In this document: one piece after another, positions 19,801 through 31,814 of the stretch
Numbering within the stretch: the stretch's first letter is position 1
Layout of the letters: the number at the start of each line of letters is the position of its first letter
NCBI RefSeq assembly: GCF_023065955.2
Contig: NW_026622808.1
Coordinates: 50,170,475 to 50,234,474 of the forward strand
DNA length: 64,000 nucleotides
Direction of reading: 5' to 3'
Origin: Ursus arctos
Lineage: Eukaryota > Chordata > Mammalia > Carnivora > Ursidae
The notes under the pieces: model-generated
Told to the model about the DNA's origin: nothing
Seen by the model: only the letters and a program-made list of their open reading frames with translations
Database searches by the model: none
Program-made: the position numbers and the translations under genes

Positions 19801-20624
19801 GGATGATAGGTCTGATACCACAACAAAAAACTCTTCTTCTAATGGTACTGGCATAAGTTACATCTGTGTGGGGACAAATGTTTCTACCTCCTCCTTCCTC
19901 ATGCAGAGAGCAAAGGGAAGGGTGAGCCCGACCTGAGATTGTTTAAAATCATGTTAAAGAAAGGATGTATGTCCTAGATTCCATGGCCCAGCCATGCCTG
20001 AGGGTGAAAGCCTCCTAGGAGTCGTCTCTTAGTGGGCCTTTGGAAATGCAGCAGTAGTCGCAATGTTAATTTCAGGTGGGGGCTGAAGAGCTATGAACAC
20101 GAAAATTTAGGAAGAGATTATAGGCACCTTCTAGAAAGAAAACAGTGGGTAAGGCCTGGGAGTGTGGCTGGGGGGAGGTGCCCAGAAGTAGCACGTCTAG
20201 AGACAGATGTCCGCAAGGGAATGCTTAATAAAACTTGAAGAACAGGTGAGTTCACTCGACTGTTCTAATGTTCTGGGAGATAATCCCCTTCTGTTGCCCC
20301 CAACTTTTATTAGGAATGGGCCACACAACTACCTGTATTTACAGATTCTTGGTGAGGAGAATAATGAAATCCTACACATTTCCTTTGACATGGGGCAGAA
20401 AAAGGAAAGTAGCAGCAAAGGCAAGTCGTGACTCAGAGGAAACAGGCAGAGTAAGAAGCTACTAGGTGAAAAGTCATCGTCCACCAGAAGACTACGCAAG
20501 CGATTCCTGGATTCACATGTAGATATGAAGAAGGACTTGAGCTGAAGTTTTTTTATAAAGGAAAGTGACTCAAAGAGCTGAATTTGGGGGTTTAGGGGGA
20601 CACCAAAGAGTTGAATTATAAATT
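19801..20624. other. Unique non-coding sequence
   Basis: Nothing recognised. Short frames of 65-74 codons near 20032-20465 have no domain. Confidence 0.45.
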
Positions 20625-20768
20625 CACTATCTCACTTAATTCTCAAATGGTGATACCCATTTGATGGATGAAAATGTTGAGGCTCAGTGGGGTTAAAATG
20701 AGGTTTCAAGGTTGGTGGAGGGGGATTTGAACCCAGCCCTGAGTTTGAAGCCTTGCATTATACACATC
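20625..20768 (-). mobile_element. MIR fragment
   Basis: 'ctatctcacttaattctcaa', 'gatggatgaaaatgttgagg' and 'ggggatttgaacccagccct' match reverse MIR. Confidence 0.75.
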
Positions 20769-20856
20769 CTGGACTTAGTTTATGTGAGGCTAGAAAGGGA
20801 CTCAGATCTCACTCAGATTTACCCACCCCATTTTGGGTAAACACCTGGCTTTAGGA

Positions 20857-20966
20857 TGTTTCTCACATTGGCTAAAAGTACAAGATCAAAGCCCTGAAGA
20901 TTCATCAAAGGTCCTGTTTCTCACATTGGCTAAAAGTACAAGATCAAAGCCCTGAAGATTCATCAA
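20857..20966. repeat. Tandem duplication, 58-bp period
   Basis: A 52-bp block beginning 'tgtttctcacattggc' and ending 'gaagattcatcaa' occurs at 20857-20908 and, identical, at 20915-20966. The period is 58 bp and the flanks ('aggtcc' versus 'cgggtcc') are near matches. The lack of divergence suggests a recent duplication or an assembly artefact. Confidence 0.95.
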
Positions 20967-21059
20967 CGGGTCCATTCCCGTTTCCCTCTTTTCGCCCTCT
21001 AATCACCAGAAAGGAGACTAGTTCTTCCTTCCACAGGTGTTGCATCTTCAAAATCCCGT

Positions 21060-21140
21060 GTGGGTCACACACACGCACATGGGCACTCGTGCGTGTGCAC
21101 TCACACACATGCACACCACACGCGCACACACACGAGCACA
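21060..21140. repeat. CA-rich low-complexity sequence
   Basis: Interrupted CA/CACG repeats; several CpG steps (cgcaca, cgtgcg) inside. Imperfect microsatellite. Confidence 0.8.
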
Positions 21141-21423
21141 GTCTGCTTAGGACAGTGCAGACCGAAGTTGCACAGGTGCCACTGGCATTTCTATTGCCAA
21201 TCGAGTATTGGACATGTTTGCTTGCGTTCCCTGCATGGGAATCGGAATCATGCTCCTGAAATGATTCCTCTTACCGAGTCTGAACTGAATTAGGAGAGCA
21301 ACATTTGGCAGCATGCACTACGGCCTTCCATGAATTTATGCAGTTCAGAAACAACAACAACAACAACATCAAACCCAGGATCTTCAAGCTTCCCAAGCAT
21401 TTCATGTCATGTTACAGAGAAAG
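21141..21423. other. Short unique stretch with (AAC)n
   Basis: Unrecognised, except for an (AAC)6 run at 21350-21368. Confidence 0.5.
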
Positions 21424-21453
21424 CATTCATTCATTCATTCATTCATTCATTCA
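21424..21453. repeat. (ATTC)7 microsatellite at an L2 terminus
   Basis: Uninterrupted ATTC units immediately next to the L2 end. This matches the terminal repeat typical of L2 (reverse of TGAA-type units), expanded here. Confidence 0.9.
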
Positions 21454-21735
21454 AGAAATATTGAGTTCCTTCTAAGCATCAGGCACTGTTTTAGGCACTT
21501 GGAGACAAAACCAACCAAAAAAAAAATGCCTGCCCTGTGAAGTAAAGGGCAAAGACAGAAAATAAATAAACAAGAATACATAAGTTATATAGTATATTAG
21601 GGGGTGATAAATGTGTTGAAAGAGGGAAACACTGGAGCAGTGTGGAAGGAATGGGGGGTGGGTGAGCTGTGAGTTGAGCTGTTAAACAGAGTAGCCTGCA
21701 TAGGACTCATTGAGAAGGTTAGAGTTGCATAAAGA
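21425..21735 (-). mobile_element. L2 3' end
   Basis: 'aagcatcaggcactgtttta', 'tgcctgccctgtgaagtaaa', 'agaaaataaataaacaagaa', 'gggggtgataaatgtgttga', 'tcattgagaaggttagagtt' and 'taaagacttgaa' follow the reversed L2 3' region. Confidence 0.8.
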
Positions 21736-22054
21736 CTTGAATATTAATGATTCACAAACAAATCATTTAGGAAGCCCAGGATATCTTTCTGAGATGGGCT
21801 TGGCAATGAAATGCTGGCCTGGAAGCTTTGCCTGTCTCATGACTGTGGCTGTAAAATTCCACAGGGAGGCAGCAGATCCTAGTGATGACTGCAGCCTTGG
21901 GGAATTTGGCCGACGAATGCCTCGTGCTTCCTGATTGCAGAGGGCCTCAAGATACTGACTCTGGCCTGAGTGCTTGCAGGGGCACTTCTCCTTTGCCTTA
22001 TTCAAGATGTTAGTTGGTCAGCTTCATGGCTCTTTGTAACAAAAGCAACAGCTG

Positions 22055-22235
22055 TGTAGCTTTCACCTATTGAGGCTTTGCTATGTGCCATGCCCTAGAC
22101 GCATTATTGCGTTTATAATCTCTGAGCTAGATCTTCTTCTCGTCCTCGTTCTCAGGTGAGGATGCTGAGGCTCAGAATCTCATTACAAGAGATGGTGGAA
22201 ACCGGGATTTGCCGTTAAGTCTCTGGAAAATCTCT
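22055..22235 (-). mobile_element. MIR SINE
   Basis: 'cacctattgaggctttgcta', 'tgtgccatgccctagacgca', 'gaggatgctgaggctcagaa' and 'accgggatttgccg' match reverse MIR. Confidence 0.75.
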
Positions 22236-22354
22236 GGACCCTGAGCTGATTGAAAGAAGGAATCTTTTTAGATTGGCTTGTGAAATCCACTTGTTTCAGG
22301 TGGGACGGGATTTAGTGAATTGAGGACTAGAAACTCGAAGATCGTCGGTATCAA

Positions 22355-22500
22355 GATGAGAGTAATAATCAGTGCTTACTGTGCAGAGCCAAACGCTGTG
22401 CTCCATGGTTGACGTACACCCTGTCATTGAATCCGTAAGTCCTGGGCTCGAGCGCTTCACATGAGGGAAAGAGGTCACCTGCTGCATGCTCACTCCATGC
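22355..22500 (-). mobile_element. MIR-like fragment, diverged
   Basis: 'taatcagtgcttactgtgca' and 'ccctgtcattgaatccgtaa' fit the reverse MIR 3' half; the rest is too diverged to place. Confidence 0.45.
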
Positions 22501-23644
22501 CCGGCATTGCATGTACTGATACATCAGTTTCCGTCCCCAAAGACTTTATTCATAAGTGTCATACGTGACCCACATTACAGGAACATTACAATAACCCCAA
22601 GGTATATAGTGCGAAACAAGAACAAGACAAAACCTCTTCTCCCACGTCAACCAATGTGAGAATCTGTATATATCCTTCCACAACTAAGAAGTAATTATAT
22701 CTGAAGCTATACATAGTATTTGAACAGTGTCAATTTTTATTAAACAGTGTAAAACAACATCATAGGAAAATTATGTCTCTTTGACTCTTAACCACTTAGG
22801 AGGAATTGCCAATCACATATTTGAGGGGTTTGTTTCCGGCAGTTACCATGATAACTTTATATCATATATTTATACGATTAGTTCTCAGCGTAGCAACTCC
22901 AGAGCAAAGCTATTGCTTCCTTGCTAGCTCGTTATTATCCTAAAAACTACTGATTTTTGTCAAGTACTTTCTCAGCTCTTTTCTGCTGATTAATTTTGGA
23001 GATTTGAATAACGTGTTTCTATTTTTAATACATAAAACTTAAAACGTGACTGTTAACTTTTTTGTACTCAAAACCCCCCCAAATTGGTGCACGTATATTT
23101 ATTCCATGTCTGGTCGTCTAAGCTTCCTCCTGGCTTTTATCACTCACTGGTCAAAAGTTCGCCCCCTGGGAGTGAATTCGCCCCCAATGTTAGTACAATC
23201 ATGCATTCCTTCTGGGGGAAGCCAGAACATACACCATTTCCAGAAGTAGAGCCAGAAATAAGGGGAGTGACGGATTGGCCTCAGTTCCTGCGACGTTAGG
23301 TGGGCTGAGACCCCAGATGCCAGTGTGTGTCTGTGACATTGGTGAGGCTCAGAGAATCTGAGGCTGTATGTTAGTTGTGTTAATTTTATCCCATACTGTC
23401 TCATTGTCCCTTTTTATGCATTAATTTCCCGTTTTATGTACACAGTGTTTTCTTGAATATTATTAAGGTTATTATTAAACTGTTCATCTCCTCTCTTCCC
23501 TGAAGGATTCTCAAAATGTTTCCTGGAGATGTCATTGTACTCCTTTCGTTGCTTGGTCTTCATCAGATAGCTGAGGCTTAAGCATTTCTTTATTTTAATC
23601 ATCGTAAAATGTTTATGACAACCCCCACCACACCAAACACGCCC
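22501..23644. other. Unique non-coding sequence
   Basis: About 1.1 kb, mostly AT-rich, no repeat or gene recognised. Overlapping 65-111-codon frames on both strands have no domain. Confidence 0.45.
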
Positions 23645-23805
23645 CGAATGAGGGCTTACCATACACCAGCCACTATCCGAAGCATGGTTTAGTACCAACT
23701 CCTTTAACTGCCATCTCACATAAGGAAATGGAGGTACTAAGGGGATCATACGGGACTCAACCCCAGCCTCTGACCCTAGAGATTGAGCCCTTAGCCACCT
23801 GCTGT
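23645..23805 (-). mobile_element. MIR SINE
   Basis: 'gagggcttaccatacaccag', 'ccactatccgaagcatggtt', 'cacataaggaaatggaggta' and 'gggactcaaccccagcctct' follow reverse MIR. Confidence 0.7.
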
Positions 23806-23884
23806 TCTATTTGGTTTGCTTTTAGATTTTATTTGATGAAAGCATCTGAACCTTAAAATTGCCCCAAAAGTCAAGTAGTACTAT

Positions 23885-24355
23885 TGATCCTATATCCAAT
23901 CTCCTGTTCTTCCAAGGGAGGAAATCTGTTAGTTGGACATAAGCCTATCCCGAACACACGCTACGCTTCCAAGCTTCCCTTGCAGCTAAAAGGGGGGCTG
24001 GGCAAAGTTCTGGCCAATAGGATGCGAGTAGGAGTGCTGCGTGGCTGGTCATGGAGATCTCCTAAAGAGACCTCAAGTCCCAGTCCGATGTGCTTTCTAC
24101 TTAGTCCCTGCTCCATGTCACTGAGAGGAGGGTGGCTTTGGGCTGTGAACATGGCCGTTTCTTTAAGGTGCTGAGCCGGGAGGGACGGTCTGCTGGGTTT
24201 CTACAGAATGCAGCTGCCATGCCAGAACTCGGCTTCAGCCTGTAGACTGTCACCTGAGCAAGGAATACACTTTCTCACAGTTAAGCAATTGTTATCTGTG
24301 TACGTGTATAGCTCTTGTTCCTTGCAGCCTAACATAATCCTAAGTAATACAATTC
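23885..24355 (+). mobile_element. Probable LTR relic, plus strand
   Basis: 'cttcccttgcagctaaaagg', 'ttctggccaataggatgcga', 'ctgcagcctaacata' -like terminal 'ttgcagcctaacataatcct' and 'aagtaatac' fit an MLT-type LTR in sense orientation. Family not resolved. Confidence 0.5.
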
Positions 24356-24826
24356 TAAAAGGCTTATAATGAGAAAAACAGCAGTCTCGTGTCTCTTGCC
24401 CAGCTCCCCGGCCAGGTTTTTCCATATTTGCATCCCCATTTCTAAATGATATATTTTTTGCGGTGTTTTCTTCACTAATCCATTTTGACAGTATTTATTG
24501 ACTGCCTTTTATGGTTGATGTGAACCTCACTCTCTTAAATCTTTCCTTCTTCTTCCCCCATCCTCCCAAGAGAGATCTATCACAATGTATTCAGTTAAAT
24601 TCATATTCTCTAATGACATTGATATGATTAAGTGAACATTAATCACTGATGGGGCCAATTGTCAATTTTGCTTACATTTCTTCTTCTTCTACTTTTCCCT
24701 TGGTATCATTTTCTTTTTTATAAGTGAGAGTTTTCTCTGCAGTTGTGAGGTTTTCCTTTAATCCTTCTCATTGGACAGGGTGTTAATTTCCTTTTTATAG
24801 TTGGAGACTTTGAGGCCCTTTCTTTA
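24356..24826. other. Unique non-coding sequence
   Basis: AT-rich; nothing recognised. Confidence 0.45.
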
Positions 24827-25040
24827 CTGTAATGATAATAGCATTTATCAGGTGTTGCATTGTGTGAAGCCCTGAGCTCCATCCTCAGTGAATGCTCTCT
24901 AGTGCCTGCTGGTGTCCCCACTTTACGGAGCACAAAGTGAAGTCAATATTCAAAAACTAGCCCGTGATCACAGAGCTGATGGGGGTAGAGTCGGGAGTCA
25001 GACCCAGGTTTCTCTGACCCCAGAGGTTAACCCTCTTAAT
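24827..25040 (-). mobile_element. MIR SINE
   Basis: 'taatagcatttatcaggtgt', 'ccccactttacggagcacaa', 'tagcccgtgatcacagagct', 'gggagtcagacccaggtttc' match reverse MIR. Confidence 0.78.
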
Positions 25041-25304
25041 TAGGGATGGGAAAGAGGAGGAGCGGGACATTGCCAAAATACATAAGTACAGTCTGACAAT
25101 GAGCAGACAGACTACGTGCCAGCCTAACAAGAGAGGAAGTCCATACCAGATAAATATCAGCCCCGTCTTAGCAAAGAGCTCCTGACTCAGCCTAACATGG
25201 AAACAACAGCATGTTGTTTTTGTGTGGGCTTTTGTGTTTTACGGCTGCTCTAGAGAAGAACCTGGACATTTTGCTTTAAAGTAGGAGAAGGGCAACAGCA
25301 GCGG

Positions 25305-25445
25305 CCCACAGGCCTTCGTTTTCCAAATAGAAAACTCGAGTGAAGCAACTCTCCTAGGGTCCCACAGCTAACCAGCAGAGGAAGGATCTCACCCCAGGCC
25401 CTCAGCTGCCAGGACCCAGACTCTTCACACACTGTGATCTCCTTC
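25305..25445 (-). mobile_element. MIR fragment
   Basis: 'ttccaaatagaaaactcgag', 'agggtcccacagctaaccag', 'ggatctcaccccaggccctc', 'ccagactcttcacac' match the reverse 5' half of MIR. Confidence 0.7.
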
Positions 25446-26174
25446 ATGGTTATGCTCTCAGACTGGCTGCTTCGATTGTCTCAGAGGCTTGGTGAGGACG
25501 TTTTCCACATGGGAATTCACACACACACAAGGAAAAAGTGATTCTGCTCCTTCTGTGTGCCAGTGCCGTCCTGGGGGGCTGGGGGACGCTCTGGTGTTGG
25601 CACTGCCTGGAGACGTAGCTGCATGATTTGAGGGAGAACACACTAGGACTTTAAAATTGGAGCCATCCGAGAAAATCTGGGGACCTGTCTCCAGAATAGA
25701 GATATTGGAAGTAATGAGATTAATAATGAGACGTTAATGATGTAATGGCTTACCCCTGCCTGTTGAGTCAGCACCTTCCTGGGTGTAAATAAATCATGAA
25801 TTACAGGAATAACATTACCTGAGATTTACGGAATATCTCCCAGCTGTTTGAAAAAGCTGTCTCTCCCTGAGGGTCAGAGGAAGATTTTTTTTTTTTTAAT
25901 TATCTTGAATTACTAAGATTACCATTTACTGGTGAATTATCATTTCCTACTGGACTCTCAAAAGTGCTTAATTATACGTGGTGAATAATTTGCTCCAGCT
26001 TTAAAAATAAACTGGGATATTGCCTAAGTCCCTGTTTTAAAACCCTTATGGGAATGTGTTACTAATATAAATGAAATCAATGTCTACACGATTCCCAGAG
26101 TAGCAGTGTATCCGTCCCCCGGTCTATAAACTTAGTATTATAATGTATACCTCTTGGGGCTGAGGTGAGGCTGA
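25446..26174. other. Unique non-coding sequence
   Basis: No family recognised. 25680-26060 is AT-rich with a poly-T run at 25887-25898. Confidence 0.45.
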
Positions 26175-26405
26175 GTGATAATAATCAGCAACTGGCTACC
26201 TTTCAGGCTGTTCCAAGAGCTTTATAGATATACACATATATATTAACTCATTATCCTCACAACGACTCTATGTGGCGGGTACTATTGTTATCTTTCTAGA
26301 TGGGGATACTGAGGCATGGAGAGATTCAGTCACACAGCCATCAAGGGATAGTTCTGGGGTTTCAACTCCGGCTGTCTGACTGCAGAGTCCATGCTCTAGG
26401 AGATG
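26175..26405 (-). mobile_element. MIR SINE, near full length
   Basis: 'ttccaagagctttatagata', 'ttaactcattatcctcacaa', 'cgactctatgtggcgggtac', 'gatggggatactgaggcatg', 'cagtcacacagccatcaagg', 'gcagagtccatgctcta' follow reverse MIR well. Confidence 0.88.
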
Positions 26406-27739
26406 AGAAGGAGGTTGGATTGGGACAGACAGTGTGATAAAATCCCGTAGGAGGCGAGAGCAGACAGCTAGAGCAGGAGAGAAGATTTAGGCCATGGGAG
26501 ATGATGGTGCTCGGTGCTAGGAGTCTTTAAAAAGTAGAAAGCGAGAAGGAACACTGTTCTTAACCCTAGGAAGGGACTAGAGATCTGTGTGTCCCACCAA
26601 TACCTCAAGGACCCATACCCACTGGCTGGCTGTGCCCTAGGGGGGAGTGTGCGGGTGACAAGACCTCACAGAGGAATGGCTTTAAGGGGCACCTGGGAGG
26701 CTGCACCCCAACACTTGGCCCTGGTGCTCTGGCCACTGCAATGATTCTTGTGCTCTGCAATATGGCAGAAAAGCAGAAAGCCTCCAACTTCATTGAGTTT
26801 TTGGCAGTGGGAAGCTCTATAGTAACCAGAGTGGAGCACACACTGAAGGTGCCCCCTCCAAGGTTTCATTCTGTACACGACTCCAGGACCTTTGCACAAC
26901 CCAAGGAAAGGAAATGAACTTCTTGCGATCTCACCTTGATGGGGGTTAGTGGTTAAATTTACCTGATTTTTTGAAGGAAGAAAGGTACCGTTTTGGTTGG
27001 GAGTATGACCAGAATGTGCCTGGCAATCAGCTGATAATTTTTGAAGCTGCCTGCAGGTTTGTTATGCTGTTTCGTCTACGTCTGCCTCAGGTTTAAATTC
27101 TCCCTATAAAAAGCTTAAAAAGGATAAATGTGTTATTTCCTGCACACCTGAGTTTGTGGCTGTACATTCTTACCTGCTTTCATACATAAACCCCCCAAAA
27201 AAGGTCTCTGTAATCTGAGAGTCTTGTATGCTTGCTTCCGACAGAGAGAGACATCCACAACTGTGAGTTACGAGGGCACTACAGTGTAGCGTTGATGGGA
27301 CTTTTGTGGAGCTTAAGGGAGACCAAAGACTGGCACTACCTTCCTTTGCCACCCCACCACCCCACAATTCATCACCAAATGAAAGAGCCACTCGACCGAG
27401 ACGGTAGACCCAAGTACAGGTGTTGTGTCGGTAAAGTCAATTGAAGAAAATAGCCTGGCCCGAAGCCACTTCCCGACATTGTCGGTACTTGACGCGAGTC
27501 TAGACCTCGGCCCTTGGCCCCAGAGCAAGAATTCATATTTGTGGCATCCCTGTTTCCCACTCTGCCCTGGACACAAGAAGAAGGATGAACATCTGAACCT
27601 GGTTCTGGAGGCAAGTCCTGGGCTCACCTCTTATCCCTTATCTGGAAGTGGGAACAGTTCATACAACACCCATCTCGTCTGACATCCAGGCAGATCCAGA
27701 CCAGAAGGAAAAAGGGGGTCAAGCAACATGCTGCTCCCT
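26406..27739. other. Unique non-coding sequence
   Basis: About 1.3 kb of GC-moderate DNA without a recognised repeat. Overlapping frames of 70-104 codons at 26605-27682 on both strands have no domain, no signal peptide and no splice context that I can defend. Confidence 0.45.
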
Positions 27740-27945
27740 TCCTTCTTCCAACATTTATTGCTTTGTGTCTAAATTCAATGTGGCTAAATTCACTGAATCC
27801 TTGTAACGACCGAATAGGACAGGTACAGTTATCCCTATCTCTATTCCTGCAGCGAAGGAAAGTAAGACACAGTGAGATTATGTACGTCACTAACAAGTGG
27901 TGAACTTGAACTTTAATCCCAGTCTGGCTTCAGGGCGCTCCCACT
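27740..27945 (-). mobile_element. MIR SINE
   Basis: 'aatccttgtaacgaccgaat', 'aggacaggtacagttatccc', 'gcagcgaaggaaagtaagac', 'taacaagtggtgaacttgaa', 'cccagtctggcttcaggg' follow reverse MIR. Confidence 0.75.
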
Positions 27946-29059
27946 TACCTATTCCCCACAACGGCTTCAGGAATGGTACCTGTCTCTTGGGGAGGACGGA
28001 AGAAGGGTAGAGAGGAAGGGCTGGACGTGTTATTTCAATAAAGTCGCTAATAAACATACGGAGGGGTGTTAAAGTTCCTGTTGTCATCACTGATTGTGGG
28101 CCAAGAAAGATCTAGTTACCTCTCAGCCCCGTTCTCGGTTTCCCCCTTTGTAAAGCGAAGAGGTTGGATGCTTACAAGGGCTACATTGTGACACGCATGC
28201 GGCCACTCTCGCCCCTCCTGCTACGAAACAACGCTGGTGCTCAGCCACAGCCAAGGTGTGTGGGGTCTGAAACGTGTACGGCTTTGGTGACTCCTCTAAC
28301 AGAAAGAATACAAGATCACAATTGCAAAATTTTGGAGTGAAAATGAATATGCGGAATGAAGAAAGGGGAGTTTGGGACTCAAACTATAATGCTGTTTTTG
28401 GGGTACAGTGGACTTCTCTGGATGTTCCTTCCGTCACAGCTTGTTTGGTTCTCCTGCAGATATGCTAGGCTTTGTGGACCGATTCCCACTTGGTTAGTGA
28501 GCATCCATCTTGCACCTGCTTATTAGACAAGGGGGTCCCGCCAAACCCCTACCTGTTATGGATCAGAGCTCAAGACAAGTTCTGTGGTCTAAGGTTGGGG
28601 AAAGGGGACATGTACGTAGGGCAAGATTAGCAAGACAAGAGAAGGCATGAGCCTGCCTCGGTCTCATTATTACACAAAAGTTCACACCAGATCAGGGCAT
28701 TCTGCTGTATTTCCTCCTGTGGAAAATCATAGGCTTCTCGTTACCAGGCAGTCTGGATTTGAGAATCAGCTATTCGGGAATTTTCTGGCCATGATAGCTG
28801 CCCAGCACCTGGAGACCCTGGAGCCTGCGGGATGTTGCAATCTTTCTCATAGGGGAAAGGGAGTTCTTGGTCCCATGGGAAGCCGAGCTTGAGCGTGGCC
28901 CTTTCTTGTAAAAGAAAGGTGCACCTCTGATCTGATCTCGAGCAGCCTGCTGCCCACTTCATCTGGAGTGAATACACAGGATCTCCCGCAGACATTTTTG
29001 CTCAGTGCATCGCATGTCTACATCCACATTAACTGTTGCTTTAAGAAGCTTCACTATGT
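27946..29059. other. Unique non-coding sequence
   Basis: About 1.1 kb, no repeat or gene recognised. Confidence 0.45.
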
Positions 29060-29270
29060 AATGTACTACTTATTCAGCACTTACTGTGTTACTGAGTGCC
29101 TCCTAAACCCTGCGGGAATAGGTTCCATTATTACATCCATTTCGTAGAGTGAGGAACAGAGGCCTAGAGAAATAGTGTAATCCACCATTGTCACACCGGG
29201 CCCAAGGCAGATATGGAAATCTGACTCTGATCTCACAGCCAGTGTCCTAAAACCTTCTCCCATTAGGCCT
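29060..29270 (-). mobile_element. MIR SINE
   Basis: 'cttattcagcacttactgtg', 'ggttccattattacatccat', 'agtgaggaacagaggcctag' and 'gcagatatggaaatctgact' fit reverse MIR. Confidence 0.72.
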
Positions 29271-29696
29271 CCCAGCATGGCAGAGATGGAAAACTAGGGT
29301 TTAGAAAAATCAAAATTTCAATTCTGGGATTGTCCGGACAGGCTCCCGTGTGCACCTGTACGCAAGTCACTTGCAGCCTTCAAGGTAGCCCTGTCCATGG
29401 GGCACGAACAAGTCCCTCACTCCAGGACTGGGGGATGGACTAAGGGACAATTCTCTAAATGGTAACGCTATAATAATGTTAATGAAGCAGAGTTTGTGTC
29501 TTCTTCCCTTTGGGATCTTTGGAGTTTGCTGGGTTCTCAATGGATGTTAGAAGAATGAATGAAATGAGAATTCCTTTTGGTTTGAGAAGTAGAACTTTGG
29601 TACAAGTGGGAAAGCAAAAGGCATAAAGAAACATAAAGGAAACTCAGTAATATCCTATTTCAGTTCACACATCTTTGATAATAAGTCATTGAGGAG

Positions 29697-29734
<38 letters not shown>

Positions 29735-30711
29735 TTACACCATACATATCACACACTGCAAATAATTCTTGAAGCTAAGTGTGATTAGATTACCTGGCAA
29801 AGCTTTCAATGAGACTCACGGGCTTCCTTTCAAATTACCACTGATATCACACTATCACACTAATTTTTTTAAATTGATCTGTCTTGGGTGTATTGTGGAG
29901 GTAAAACTGAAGGACTATATTTCTCCCTTTCTCACCTTTCTAGTGTAACTTTCAGGTACAAATATAGATTGAAGTGTTGCTGTTGTTAAAATGACACAGT
30001 TTTTCACATAAGCTAAGATTAGTTTCAGAAGAGAAATTCACAAGCTGTGGTCCAGCCCAGGAGCCCCTCACTGTTGATTTCCCAAAGCAGTAAGAAATGA
30101 ATCTGCTCCCCTGACTTTACTGAGAACCTACTGTGTGCCATGGATGAGTCAAACGGATGTTGTAAAGATGTTCTTGCCTTCTTGTATGTGCAGCATGGTT
30201 GAAGAGGCAGGGCATAAGTATAGACAATTTTCCTAATGACGTAGTTGGTATTAAAACTAAGAGAGGCTTACATAGTGAACCAACGCAGTTAACTACATAC
30301 CAAGATGTCTGGGGATTAACAGTCTTAGGGCTGATTGAGTGATTTAACCATCACAGGGCTCTGCTTTGAGATGGTCCTGGTATTTCCCTCATGGGCACAA
30401 GATGGCTGCTGCACATTTGGGTAAGACATCCTCACATTGCCATGTCTGAAGGCAAGGGAGTATCTAGTGAGAGAGATCTCCTTGCATACTTCTCTCTCAT
30501 TTCATATAAAAGTATTTTTGGAAGACTTCTAACAAGCAATCTCATTGCATTGGCCGGATCTGGGCCACAAGGACAAGCCTACCCACAAGGAAGTCTAGAA
30601 ATAGAAGAATCTGGGGTTCTATAACAGGAAGCAACAAAGAATCAAGAGAGTTGGGAATTGGTTATTGAAAAGCCAACCCAAATCAGAAACAATGATTAAC
30701 TGCCAACTAGC
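29271..30711. other. Mostly unique sequence with one (CA)n
   Basis: Largely unrecognised. A diverged L2-like trace in reverse orientation may lie at 30115-30245 ('gagaacctactgtgtgccat'). The microsatellite at 29698-29730 is listed separately. Confidence 0.4.
29698..29730. repeat. (AC)16 microsatellite
   Basis: Uninterrupted AC run of about 33 bp. Confidence 0.95.
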
Positions 30712-30905
30712 TGGCAGTGCTTTCCAATAGAATTTACTTCCGTGAGGGACATGCTCTATGTCTGTGCTGTGAATCACCAGTCATTGTGGCACCTGACCAC
30801 TAGAAATGGGGCTAGTGTGACTGAGAAACTGAATTTCAGTTTTATTTAAATTTAAATAACTACATGAGGCTAGTAACTACTGTATTGGATTGGACGATGT
30901 AGAAT
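30712..30905 (+). mobile_element. hAT-Charlie-type (MER58-like) element
   Basis: 'tttccaatagaatttacttc', 'tatgtctgtgctgtgaatca', 'ggggctagtgtgactgagaa', 'actgaatttcagttttattt', 'taactactgtattggattgg' match a common mammalian non-autonomous hAT. The exact family name is from memory. Confidence 0.65.
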
Positions 30906-31814
30906 TATAAACAACATCTTCTGAGAGGTCAGAGCCATCACTTTGGTCCCAAATAATGGGGTAGTCTTCGTGGAGGATGAGGTACTCAAAATGGAATCAG
31001 AAGACAGTTGGAGTTTGGAAGTTTTCTAAGAGAGCGGACTCGTCCTATGGCAAGGATACAGGAAAGAATAAGGCATTCTTAGGAGATGCTAAGCAGATCA
31101 GTTTGACAGAAGTATGTTTTTTTGTGGAGGAGTGGGCAAAAAGCTGAAAAGGCACGTTCAAGTCAGATGACAGAAATTTTCGGATGCCGGCTTTGACTGT
31201 GTGTAATAGGCAAGTTATGTTGTTGAGAGAAGAGTAAAATATAAAGTGGTTTCATAAGTGGGAAGCGTTAACCCTATGACCGTATGAAAGATTAACCTGG
31301 TGATGGTAAGAGGAATGGATAGAAGGCAGGAAATTCAGTTTATGACAGTGTTGCCTAAATTTTTTATATTATAGCACATATGAAAAATGATGTTTGTATT
31401 GCTCACTGGGGCAAATGGCTAAGGCAGCTGCTGGCCAGGAGTGACCAGCCCGAAGACTCCAGCTGCCCGAGGCATTACCCCCAAATTGTCAAATGACAAC
31501 CACCGTGTCTTCATACCTGTACTCTTTTTATAGCATGGTAGTGAGCACCAGCATGCATCTGGCATCCTCTAAGTTAGCAGCCTGTCCTCAATTAAATAGG
31601 TAGTGACATATATGAAAAAGGAAGAAAAGAACGTGAGATAATTTACAGAAGAAATTGAAAAGAATTCAGAACTAATTAGATGCAGTTAGGATAGATTTTA
31701 CAGTTGACAGTAACTCCTAAATTTTGAGAATGATGTCAGAAATAAAAGCAGCTTGAGAGATTGTTTGGAAGGCACGTGGTGATTTTGGTTTAAGATATGG
31801 AGGCAAAAACTGGA
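30906..31814. other. Mostly unrecognised; possible L2 and hAT traces
   Basis: 31080-31260 has an L2-like reverse flavour. 31345-31600 starts 'cctaaattttttatattata', reminiscent of a hAT relic. Both too diverged to call. Confidence 0.35.

Noticed and set aside
19386..19856. Longest open frame (156 codons, plus strand)
   Set aside because: Starts in a CT-rich LTR-like relic and ends past a MIR/L2 trace; composition is proline/leucine-rich from pyrimidine DNA, and no domain, signal peptide or splice context is visible.
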